IMG/VR virus record: IMGVR_UViG_3300013136_000580 | Location: 1 to 21,520 of that record | Reading direction: 5' to 3' (one strand) | Length of the DNA: 21,520 nucleotides | Source: a virus | Shown: piece after piece, positions 1 to 6,944 of the stretch | How positions within the stretch are numbered: the stretch's first letter is position 1 | How the letters are laid out: every line of letters begins with the position of its first letter | Notes under the pieces: model-generated | What the model saw: only the letters and a program-made list of their open reading frames with translations | What the model was told of the DNA's origin: nothing | Databases searched by the model: none | Translations under genes and position numbers: made by a program

Positions 1-123
1 GAAAAAGATGAAAGGTATTTTAAGAGGATACGTGAGAATCTATCAGGCTATGACTTATTACTTTCAAAAAAAATTTCATATAGTACATTTAATGATTTTT
101 TAGAAATATCAAAAATGGAGTAA
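1..123 (+). CDS. 3' end of an unidentified gene, cut by the window edge
   Basis: The first 40 codons are open from the left edge and end at TAA 121-123. The residues are charged and mostly helical (KDERYFKRIRENLSGYDLL), and I do not recognise the family from this fragment. The next codons continue in the same frame after the stop and still look like protein (see 127-237), so this may be the upstream part of an interrupted gene. Its place before a zinc-ribbon protein and the head-tail connector does not reveal a function. An inserted cargo gene such as a nuclease is possible, but that is speculation. Confidence 0.45.
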   Translation, partial: EKDERYFKRIRENLSGYDLLLSKKISYSTFNDFLEISKME

Positions 124-126
124 GAT

Positions 127-237
127 GTGGATTGGTACAGGGCAGAGTTCTTAAATTCTGATCTGCCATCAGACGAGCTGATAATAAATTCAGGGTTGAA
201 TCGAAAAACCATTTCTAAGATGTACAAAATTGCTTAA
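127..237 (+). CDS. Short reading frame with helix-turn-helix-like end; separate small gene or continuation of the interrupted gene
   Basis: From GTG 127 there are 36 codons to TAA 235-237. The product starts with DWYRAEFLNSD and ends with SDELIINSGLNRKTISKMY, which resembles a helix-turn-helix segment. GGAG at 117-120 lies six bases before GTG, so independent initiation is possible. The frame is the same as the reading frame ending at 123 and only one codon (GAT) separates the TAA from the GTG. A nonsense mutation in one longer gene is therefore an equally good explanation. I cannot name the family. Confidence 0.35.
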   Translation: MDWYRAEFLNSDLPSDELIINSGLNRKTISKMYKIA

Positions 238-250
238 AATGACGTATAAT
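221..250 (+). promoter_or_regulatory. Weak candidate promoter upstream of the zinc-ribbon gene
   Basis: TATAAT at 245-250 is a perfect -10 hexamer. TGTACA at 221-226 matches four of six -35 bases with an 18-base spacer. A transcript would begin close to ATG 257, which would make the message leaderless and would fit the missing Shine-Dalgarno sequence. In AT-rich DNA a single perfect hexamer is weak evidence. Confidence 0.2.
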
Positions 251-256
251 ACAAGC

Positions 257-535
257 ATGAGTAAGTTACCTGTTCCGTGTCAAACTTGTGGTATTGAGAA
301 CATGGTAGACATGGATAATTTGGAAAAACAACGTATAGATAAGGTTGCATTCAAATTAGGATTTAAATGTCCAACCTGTGGTTCTTGGGTAACGGTCTCA
401 TATAGGACACAGATGTTGGATGATGCGCTGAAGAAGCTGAAGAATAGATTACCCAACAGTGCAAATTACCGTTTTCACTTTGCCAAAACCCTCAAAAAAT
501 GTGAGGGTATTCAGGAGAAATATGGCGGTTTCTGA
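257..535 (+). CDS. Small zinc-ribbon protein
   Basis: The 92-residue product has two CxxC pairs, CQTC near residues 8-11 and CPTC near residues 39-42. This is the usual layout of a small zinc ribbon, followed by a basic helical C-terminal half (DDALKKLKNRLP). Such proteins are common small members of phage head and neck clusters, but their roles are mostly unknown. I chose ATG 257 because the ribbon begins just after it. ATG 239 and TTG 230 are in-frame alternatives, and none has a clear Shine-Dalgarno sequence. The 3' end overlaps the start of the connector gene by 14 bases. Confidence 0.6.
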   Translation: MSKLPVPCQTCGIENMVDMDNLEKQRIDKVAFKLGFKCPTCGSWVTVSYRTQMLDDALKKLKNRLPNSANYRFHFAKTLKKCEGIQEKYGGF

Positions 536-1754
536 GACAAAAACGTGGTTAAGTCTGGATGAATGGGCGAAGGTTATAGGAATTAATCCGCTTCATTTCA
601 ATGGTCTATCCAGCACTAATTTTAACAATACCGTCTGTGGTGACGTCTGGTTCCAATATGCCTGGCAGAACTCTGATCGCATTGGTCGTGAGGAAGTTGC
701 TCAAGCCATCCACGAAGCCGAAGCCGTCATAAGCAAGGAAGTCGGTTATAATCTGATACCTGACTGGACAATTGAGGAACGCTTGGATTACAGACGCCCC
801 ATCGTTACAGGTGTATTCAATCTCTCTGGAACGAATCCACGAGGTCTACTCAAATCGGTAGAGTTGCGCAAAGGGCATGTAATATCAGGTGGTGTTCGTG
901 CCAAAACCGCCATAGAGCTAGGCTCTGCTGTTGTCAGAACAGACCAGAATGGAGATGGATATTCAGAATTATGTACAGTTACTGTGATAACAACCGTGAC
1001 AGACGCGAATGAAATACATGCTTATTATGTAGGCAAGTCAGGAGCAGACCGATGGGAGATACGCCCGATAGATGTATCCATTTCCGTAGGCGTGGCTACA
1101 ATCACATTCAATTCGTGGCAGATCGTTGTAAATACAGCATTGGATACTTTGGACGCAGTTGCAATAGACGGTGATGCGGTTGGTAGTTATGAAACAACCA
1201 TTGATGTCTACCGTGTTTACAATGACCCTGCCACACAGGTTCAGTTCATGTGGGAGAATGCACCAGGCTTAACCTGTTGCTCAACATGTGCAGCTTGTAC
1301 ACTTGGAACGCAGGCTGGATGCTTCCACCTGCGAAATCCACGATTGGGCATTGCGGTACCTGCACCTGCTTCGTGGGATTCGACTAATGAGGAATTTAAT
1401 ATCAGTGAATGGACAGCTTGCCGCGAACCAGATCAGGTGCGTTTCTGGTATTATTCTGGTTATCAGGATAAATCAATTGACAGATATAATGTAGTCATGT
1501 CAAATTATTGGAAGTATGCGGTTAGCTTCTATGCTGCATCCCTGCTTGATAGATCGGTTTGCGGGTGCAGCAACGTCAATCAATTCATCGAAAGGTGGCG
1601 GTTTGACATGATGACAAGCACTTATGGGAACGGCGTAGGAGTTTCTATAAATCTTACTACCGAGCAGTTAGCGAACCGATTGGGTACCACCAGAGGTGCA
1701 TTATACGCATGGAAGCGTATCAATCAGGAAGGTGTTCGAATAATCAAAGGATAA
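522..1754 (+). CDS. Head-tail connector (gp6-like) with a beta-rich insert and a cysteine cluster
   Basis: The 410-residue protein starts with a helical part (roughly residues 35-75, DRIGREEVAQAIHEAEAVIS) that resembles the head-tail connectors of the HK97 gp6 type, which sit under the portal. A beta-rich stretch of about 150 residues follows, with a DxNxDGxxxE loop (D141, N143, D145, E149) that looks able to bind calcium. Next comes a cysteine cluster (C252, C253, C256, C259, C267) and a helical C-terminal part (residues 330-400). Typical gp6-like connectors are about 100-150 residues, so the middle looks like an insertion or fusion. ATG 522 is preceded by AGGAG at 513-517. Position before the tube gene supports a neck role. 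The connector call is an inference from weak resemblance and gene order. Confidence 0.55.
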   Translation: MAVSETKTWLSLDEWAKVIGINPLHFNGLSSTNFNNTVCGDVWFQYAWQNSDRIGREEVAQAIHEAEAVISKEVGYNLIPDWTIEERLDYRRPIVTGVFNLSGTNPRGLLKSVELRKGHVISGGVRAKTAIELGSAVVRTDQNGDGYSELCTVTVITTVTDANEIHAYYVGKSGADRWEIRPIDVSISVGVATITFNSWQIVVNTALDTLDAVAIDGDAVGSYETTIDVYRVYNDPATQVQFMWENAPGLTCCSTCAACTLGTQAGCFHLRNPRLGIAVPAPASWDSTNEEFNISEWTACREPDQVRFWYYSGYQDKSIDRYNVVMSNYWKYAVSFYAASLLDRSVCGCSNVNQFIERWRFDMMTSTYGNGVGVSINLTTEQLANRLGTTRGALYAWKRINQEGVRIIKG

Positions 1755-1756
1755 TC

Positions 1757-2062
1757 ATGGAGCGTATAGTACATACTGACGATAAAGGTCGCAACTATGA
1801 TGCGTGGAAGGGAGAAGATGGTCAATTTGTTATCATAGGACCAGGTGAGGGTTTGGTTGATTCTCTCGAATTACCTGAACCATTTGCAACAAGATTACAC
1901 AATGTATTACATTCCCGCGGGTTATTAAACTCACGAGAATTGAGCAGGAGATCGAAAGAACTATTCGGTGCTTTACAGGAGGCTTTGACAATTGACGTAC
2001 AGCGGTTGAACGAAGCATATTATCAATATGAGCAAGAAGATTTAGGAGGTCGAAATGACTGA
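1757..2062 (+). CDS. Small neck or tail-completion protein, unidentified
   Basis: This 101-residue protein follows the connector stop by two bases, with AAAGGA at 1746-1751 as ribosome binding site. It begins with a short beta part (RIVHTDDKGRNYDAW, QFVIIGPGEG) and continues with charged helices that may form a short coil (RELSRRSKELFGALQEAL). It lacks cysteines, a signal peptide and membrane segments. In siphovirus gene order the slot between connector and tube usually holds a head-tail joining or tail-terminator protein. That is a positional inference only. Its last eight bases overlap the tube gene, so the two are probably translationally coupled. Confidence 0.6.
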   Translation: MERIVHTDDKGRNYDAWKGEDGQFVIIGPGEGLVDSLELPEPFATRLHNVLHSRGLLNSRELSRRSKELFGALQEALTIDVQRLNEAYYQYEQEDLGGRND

Positions 2063-3557
2063 AGAAGTTGCCTTAACTAGTTTGAACCAAAGAGTATGGT
2101 ATGTGGAAGGTGGGGTACATCCCCTCCGCTCTCCCGAGTTTTTAGGGTTGGGCAAATTCTCATCCGATCCATCACATACGATTGGTGAAGACACCAAGAT
2201 AACCGCGCCTGATCCCAATGACTTTACAAGAGATATTCAGATTGGGACTGTACGCGGAAATGATGAGCGTCCTACGCTATCCATCGGTTCGCGTTATACA
2301 TCCCAGAAAGATATTCTCATGGGATGGAAGAACCGCCGATGCCGTGTTGATATTTATGCCCTGACGGGTCGTTGCGGAAATCCACAAGACTTTTCAGAAG
2401 GTGGCGAAAAATGGGTATTCTTCCCTGATGGTCAAATCTCCAGCCACAGCTTTGAAAACTTCGGTGGATATGGTCGGGATGAAAACTCGCCCACCAACGA
2501 TTCTGTTGATATGACAGCCGAGGATTACTGGGAATTTCTAAAAATGAACCAGGAAGAAATCGGACAGGCTGAAGCCATCCGCTCCATTATGACCATTGAT
2601 GTCTATCGTGGCGACAACTGCGAAGATTGTGATGATCCATGCGCACGTATTTTAGCCACCATGACAGGTGCAGGCACAACTCCTGGTACTTTGCCAAAAC
2701 TTCTATACTCGGATGATGGCGGAGACACATTCTCAGTTGAAAATATATCCACCATGTTCTCTGATGAAAATATAACCGATGGTGAAATTATCGGTGGCGA
2801 TTATGTGGTTCTGTCCGCAGATTCAAAGTCGCTGCACTACACCAATATTGGCGAATTGTTCCTAGACGAGAATAGCTGGAAAGAGGTTACTTCTGGATTC
2901 AACACCACAAAAGCACCTCAGGCTATCACATCTGTTGATGCACGCCATAGTTGGATATGCGCTCTTGGCGGGTATATCTATTTTGTGAGAAACCACAAGA
3001 TAGGCGTTGAGATACAGGAACAGGGTGTTGTTACAACCAATAACTTGTATGACATCCACGCCTATGATAAAGATCGCGTGGTTGCCGTCGGTGCATCAAA
3101 CACCGTCTTGACAACAACCAACGGTGGACTGACGTGGAGCTCTGTGACCGGTCCATCCGTCGGTGTTACCCTTGCCTGTGTTTATATGTGGGATAATGAC
3201 ACCTGGTTCGTTGGTGAAGGCGCAGGAGGAAGCGGCAAACTGTGGGTTACGAATAATACAGGTAACACATGGACTGAAATTGCCCTGCCTGCAACCTATG
3301 TCAGGATTTACGCCATTGAATTCGTGTCCGTAGCTGAAGGCTATCTCCTGGCTAACTCCGGATCACAAGGTTATGTGTTGAAAACCATCACCGCCGGAAA
3401 CGAGTGGGATGTACTGCCACAAGGCAGAAAGACCATCGCAGTTGAGAACTCTTACCTGCGTGAACTGGCTGTATGCTCTAAATATGCCAACACTGTTTAC
3501 GCTGCGGGCGTGGCAAAGGACGGATCGTCAGGCACAATCTTAAAGATGTCTGCTTAA
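2055..3557 (+). CDS. Major tail tube protein with C-terminal YCF48/BNR-type beta-propeller
   Basis: Residues 1 to about 187 are beta-rich and sit where the tail tube gene is expected, directly before the frameshifted chaperone and tape measure. A short cysteine cluster (C189, C192, C196; CEDCDDPC) acts as a linker. From about residue 205 to 500 there are repeated blades with BNR/Asp-box-like signatures: YSDDGGDTF near 218, TTNGGLTW near 353, VTNNTGNTW near 397, and a degenerate copy near 442. The alternation of a short hydrophobic strand (VVAVGASNTVL) with the box resembles YCF48/Hcf136 propellers of six or seven blades. AGGAGGT at 2044-2050 precedes ATG 2055. Siphovirus tube proteins are commonly 150-250 residues, often with one small Ig-like domain, so a propeller of about 300 residues is unusual. 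The tube call rests on gene order and length. The propeller is visible in the repeats. Confidence 0.65.
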   Translation: MTEEVALTSLNQRVWYVEGGVHPLRSPEFLGLGKFSSDPSHTIGEDTKITAPDPNDFTRDIQIGTVRGNDERPTLSIGSRYTSQKDILMGWKNRRCRVDIYALTGRCGNPQDFSEGGEKWVFFPDGQISSHSFENFGGYGRDENSPTNDSVDMTAEDYWEFLKMNQEEIGQAEAIRSIMTIDVYRGDNCEDCDDPCARILATMTGAGTTPGTLPKLLYSDDGGDTFSVENISTMFSDENITDGEIIGGDYVVLSADSKSLHYTNIGELFLDENSWKEVTSGFNTTKAPQAITSVDARHSWICALGGYIYFVRNHKIGVEIQEQGVVTTNNLYDIHAYDKDRVVAVGASNTVLTTTNGGLTWSSVTGPSVGVTLACVYMWDNDTWFVGEGAGGSGKLWVTNNTGNTWTEIALPATYVRIYAIEFVSVAEGYLLANSGSQGYVLKTITAGNEWDVLPQGRKTIAVENSYLRELAVCSKYANTVYAAGVAKDGSSGTILKMSA

Positions 3558-3582
3558 TTTATAAGAAAGGAAGCGAGGAAGC

Positions 3583-4128
3583 ATGAACAAAGATAAGTTG
3601 GAAATGAAAACCATCCGCGCAATTGCGGATACCAAGAAAGACTCGCAGAATGAAATCACTCTTTCGAGTGGCGTAGTTCTGCGAGCCACTAAAGCCAACC
3701 CGATGACACTAATTACCGTAATGTCTCGGTATCCACGTCCTAAACCACCAATGGTTTATATTGAAGTTATGGGACGCGAGATGGAAAACCCCGATAACCC
3801 TGACTATATAGAGAGGGTCAAGAATTGGCAGATTGAAAGCAACACACAGGTATTGAACGCTCTGATTATTTTAGGAACAGAATTGGTAAGTGTTCCAAAA
3901 GGCGTTCAAAAACCTTCAGATGAAAAGTGGTTGAAAAAATATCAAGTATTAGAAATGCCTATCCATCCCGACAACGAAGATTGGCGATATTTGACATGGG
4001 TTAAGTTTGTCGCCGCACCTGAAGAGAGTGATTTAGAGATCATAATGGAGGCAGTTGGCAAGCTTTCCGGAATACAGGAGGAAGACGTAAAATCCGCCGA
4101 GCAGTTTCCTGGGCGCGCTGATAAATAA
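3583..4128 (+). CDS. Tail assembly chaperone, short (unshifted) form
   Basis: This 181-residue soluble protein lies between the tube and tape measure genes, the universal position of the lambda gpG-type tail chaperone, which coats the tape measure during tail assembly. It shows a beta N-terminal part (ITLSSGVVLRATKANP) and helical segments, with no cysteines or membrane spans. The ribosome binding site is the purine-rich stretch GAGGAA just before ATG 3583. Near its end the downstream frame opens and continues to the tape measure, so a fraction of ribosomes probably shifts at TTT 4105-4107 to make a longer product of about 272 residues. The family is not recognised by motif; the role follows from position and from the frameshift architecture. 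Confidence 0.65.
   Translation: MNKDKLEMKTIRAIADTKKDSQNEITLSSGVVLRATKANPMTLITVMSRYPRPKPPMVYIEVMGREMENPDNPDYIERVKNWQIESNTQVLNALIILGTELVSVPKGVQKPSDEKWLKKYQVLEMPIHPDNEDWRYLTWVKFVAAPEESDLEIIMEAVGKLSGIQEEDVKSAEQFPGRADK
4105..4109 (+). promoter_or_regulatory. Candidate +1 ribosomal frameshift site (TTT C)
   Basis: The short chaperone frame reads CAG TTT CCT GGG here. If the Phe tRNA in the P site slips forward one base it re-pairs with TTC (4106-4108), a better match for its GAA anticodon. Reading then continues CTG GGC GCG in the downstream frame. UUU to UUC slippage is the known mechanism of influenza PA-X. The window of overlap between the two frames is only 4091-4125, and no other codon in it offers an equally good re-pairing. 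GGG C at 4111 is a weaker alternative. Confidence 0.5.
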
Positions 4129-4402
4129 CGGCGAGAATCTGGTCAGCGTCACGGAAGTTGAGCTGAACCACGGCCCCAATACAGGAATACGCCTGCGCGT
4201 ATTGGGAAACGGATTAATTCCGGTTTTCGAGGAGCATAGTGTTAGAATAGATAACAGGTTAAGTTTGGAGGAATGGGATAATATCCCATATATGGAGCGT
4301 GCCATGATCGTCGCCTTACATCGAGTGAAAAACGCTATAAATAATCTGTTTACAGAAGCACAGATACGAGAGGATAATAAAATAAGCAAAGGACGAAGAT
4401 AA
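4109..4402 (+). CDS. Tail assembly chaperone, frameshift extension
   Basis: This frame is open from 4091 to TAA 4400-4402 and carries protein-like sequence (NLVSVTEVELN, RLRVLGNGLIPVFE, AMIVALHRVKNAINNLF) with no ATG or GTG start upstream of or within its first half. TTG 4202 is the first possible start but lacks a Shine-Dalgarno sequence and would delete a well-formed segment. Production by +1 frameshifting from the upstream gene is therefore the best explanation. It adds about 97 residues, as the T region does in lambda gpGT. Its stop overlaps the tape measure ATG by one base. A +1 shift (or -2) is less common than the lambda-type -1 shift. Confidence 0.65.
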   Translation: MGALINNGENLVSVTEVELNHGPNTGIRLRVLGNGLIPVFEEHSVRIDNRLSLEEWDNIPYMERAMIVALHRVKNAINNLFTEAQIREDNKISKGRR

Positions 4403-6936
4403 TGGTCGCACCAGCAACGATAGCATCGGCACAAAAAATATTAGTAGGTGTTCAATTTGCAGTCACCTCAATTAATAAATTTAATAAACAAGTTAGTGAG
4501 GTGAAAAGCATTCTGAATTCTATTAAGCCGAAGGCGACTTTAATCGAACGCGCCTTCAAGTCTTTGAGCGACAGAATAAAGGACTTCTCAACCAACGTGA
4601 TAGGGAGGATACTTACCATCGCATTCGGCGTATTGGCCAGAGATGCGATTCAAACAATAATATATAAATTGGGGGAAATGATTAATGTTGTTATTGAGGC
4701 TACCAATGAGTTCCAAGCTTTGGAAATACGATTAAACACATTCAACCTTAACTCATTAATTGAATCTGGTTTATCCTATAACAAAGCCATTAGAGAATCT
4801 ATCAAATTAACGAAAGATCAATTAGAGTGGGCAATTAAATTAGCAAAAGCATCTCCCTATGATGTATTAGAGACTGCAGCGGGTTATTCGCTGGCACGAT
4901 CGTATGGTTTTGCGGACGAAAAAGCAAGAAAATTAACCAATGCCATACTTGATTTTTCGGCAGGTATGGGATTAAATAATGATGCAATTGAACGCATTAT
5001 TACCAACTTGGGGCAAATGTCTCAGCAGGGTAAAATCACTGGAACAGAACTGCGCGACCTTGCCAGAGGTTCGTTTGTTCCCGTAAATAAGATTCTTGGA
5101 ATGGTTGCAAAGAATCTTGGGATAACAACCAGCGAGCTTAATAAATTGAGAAAGGCAGGAACAACAGATCCTCAATGGTTCATTGATGCCTTTATTCAAC
5201 TTGCCGATACCGAATTTGCTGGTGCGTCAGAAAGAATGTCGCGTACTTTTGGCAAGGCAATAGGAAATATGAAAGACTTATTTCTTAGTTTATTTACCCT
5301 GCATTCAATTAAACCCGTATTTGATGCCCTCGGCGCAAGTATAGCCAATTTAGTTGAGGCTTTTGATGATAAAAAATTCGCCATATTAGAATCTTTATTT
5401 AAAAGAATAGGTAGAGCGCTCGTAAATATTGTAAATGGCATACTGGGTCTTTTGCCAAGCGCAGAATCAATGTCGGATACGATTATTGATGTAATTGGCA
5501 ATATTGCGGTGTGGTTGGAGAAAAATAGAAATACTATAGTAGAATGGGCAAAAAAAGCAATAGAACTATTTAATAAAGTCTCATGGGCGGTGGGCAACGT
5601 ATTAATCCCTTTCATAAAATATGAATTATTACCTGCACTGCAAAGATTGAAAGAATGGTTTATTGAAAATAAAACAATGATTATTCTGGTTGTTAGTATA
5701 TTGATTGCCATGTTCCTGGCGTGGGAAATAGGTGTGATAAATGTCAGATTACAATTCTTGCTGCTTGGATTTGCATTTAAGTCACTGTTAGCACCTATTA
5801 AATTTTTATTTACTTCTATAAAAATTTTATTTGCAGCTCTTGCATTAGCGTTGGAGGCTATTCCCCTTTTATTTATCAAGGTAATAATTAAAATAAGATC
5901 ATTAATTAAAGCAGGTAATTGGGAAAAACTTGGTTTGATGATCATATTTGGTATTGTAAATGGGTTATTTGCAGGTTTACCTATTTTAATAATGACGGTC
6001 TTCAAGATAATAAGCTGGATAATCACCATATTTAAAAGCGCCTTTGGTATGCACTCACCATCTAAAGTGATGGCAAATCATGGTTTGAATATCATGCTTG
6101 GGCTTGCCAACGGCATCAAGCTGGGAGGTCTTGTGGCTATATCGGCAGCCAAAGACATTGCCGATCAAGTTGCAGGTGTAATGGGAATTACCAATAACAA
6201 GGTTGGTCAGAATCTTGCGGGACAGTTTTTGGGCAAGAATAACGATGTAATGCGCGGTGAAATGACTAAAGGAGAAAAAGAAGACCCGTGTGCTTCGGGA
6301 ATAGACAAATGTATCACCGCCCCAATAGTGACCGCACTGGGAGGAATAGGAGACCCGTGTGCTTCGGGAATAGACGAATGTATCACCGCCCCAATAGTGG
6401 AAAAATTGGGAGAAATAAGGGAAAACAATGAAAGATGGATTAGGAAAAATGGAATAGAAAATGATACCGGCAATTTCTGGGAAAATATGAGCATTGACTC
6501 CGAGGTTTTATGGAATCAAATGAGCATTGACTCCAAGGCTATGTGGGAAGATATTAAACGTTCTTTCTTAGATAATTGGACAGGAGTTCCAGAAGAAATA
6601 GCAAACAAAATTACTACCAGCACCACCAACGGAACAAACAAATGGTTTTCATATTTCATAACTAAAATTGATGAGATAGCTGTTAAATTTTTGAATATAC
6701 CACAAGCTATAATTGATTTTTTAAAAAAATTTGATTTTTCAGACTTTTTTAATAACTGGGGGAAAGGAGGATCAGGATTTGATAAAAAAGGTTTTCAGTT
6801 TGGCAGTACCGTTCCTACACAAGGAAGAACTTACAACTCTAACGTAAGAAACTTGAGTGTTACCAATAACTTCAACCATATGCAAAAAGGACAGTCTATT
6901 ACAATGGATTACGAAGATTTGAGATTCTGGGTATAA
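4402..6936 (+). CDS. Tape measure protein
   Basis: At 844 residues this is the longest virion gene here and follows the frameshifted chaperone, as tape measures do. It has a helical N-terminus, a tape-measure-type domain at roughly residues 130-310 (ASPYDVLETAAGYSLARSYG, MGLNNDAIERIITNLGQMSQ, TGTELRDLARG), and hydrophobic segments near residues 425-450, 455-490 and 512-545. A GMHSPSKVMANHGLNIM motif near residue 550 is also typical of this family. The C-terminal third carries a 23-residue cysteine repeat (6282-6399) and an 11-residue repeat (MSIDSxxxWxx, at 6487 and 6520). No peptidase or muramidase motif is visible. By the usual 1.5 angstroms per residue the tail would be about 125 nm. AAAGGA at 4388-4393 precedes ATG 4402. 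Confidence 0.9.
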   Translation: MVAPATIASAQKILVGVQFAVTSINKFNKQVSEVKSILNSIKPKATLIERAFKSLSDRIKDFSTNVIGRILTIAFGVLARDAIQTIIYKLGEMINVVIEATNEFQALEIRLNTFNLNSLIESGLSYNKAIRESIKLTKDQLEWAIKLAKASPYDVLETAAGYSLARSYGFADEKARKLTNAILDFSAGMGLNNDAIERIITNLGQMSQQGKITGTELRDLARGSFVPVNKILGMVAKNLGITTSELNKLRKAGTTDPQWFIDAFIQLADTEFAGASERMSRTFGKAIGNMKDLFLSLFTLHSIKPVFDALGASIANLVEAFDDKKFAILESLFKRIGRALVNIVNGILGLLPSAESMSDTIIDVIGNIAVWLEKNRNTIVEWAKKAIELFNKVSWAVGNVLIPFIKYELLPALQRLKEWFIENKTMIILVVSILIAMFLAWEIGVINVRLQFLLLGFAFKSLLAPIKFLFTSIKILFAALALALEAIPLLFIKVIIKIRSLIKAGNWEKLGLMIIFGIVNGLFAGLPILIMTVFKIISWIITIFKSAFGMHSPSKVMANHGLNIMLGLANGIKLGGLVAISAAKDIADQVAGVMGITNNKVGQNLAGQFLGKNNDVMRGEMTKGEKEDPCASGIDKCITAPIVTALGGIGDPCASGIDECITAPIVEKLGEIRENNERWIRKNGIENDTGNFWENMSIDSEVLWNQMSIDSKAMWEDIKRSFLDNWTGVPEEIANKITTSTTNGTNKWFSYFITKIDEIAVKFLNIPQAIIDFLKKFDFSDFFNNWGKGGSGFDKKGFQFGSTVPTQGRTYNSNVRNLSVTNNFNHMQKGQSITMDYEDLRFWV
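6282..6399 (+). repeat. Direct repeat in the tape measure gene (two 49-base copies, 69-base period)
   Basis: Copies at 6282-6330 and 6351-6399 match at 48 of 49 bases. They encode DPCASGIDxCITAPIV twice, each with two cysteines, spaced 23 residues apart. Near identity at silent positions indicates a recent duplication kept in frame, not two old structural repeats. Confidence 0.9.
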
Positions 6937-6944
6937 GGTGTGAT

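Noticed and set aside
4202-4402. Independent gene starting at TTG 4202
   Set aside because: There is no ribosome binding site, and the same frame is open and protein-like for another 110 bases upstream, which fits a frameshift extension better.
5196-6029. 277-codon open frame on the minus strand opposite the tape measure gene
   Set aside because: Its residues are dominated by Ile, Asn and Leu, as expected from the antisense of AT-rich helical coding sequence. It has no motif and lies wholly inside a convincing plus-strand gene.
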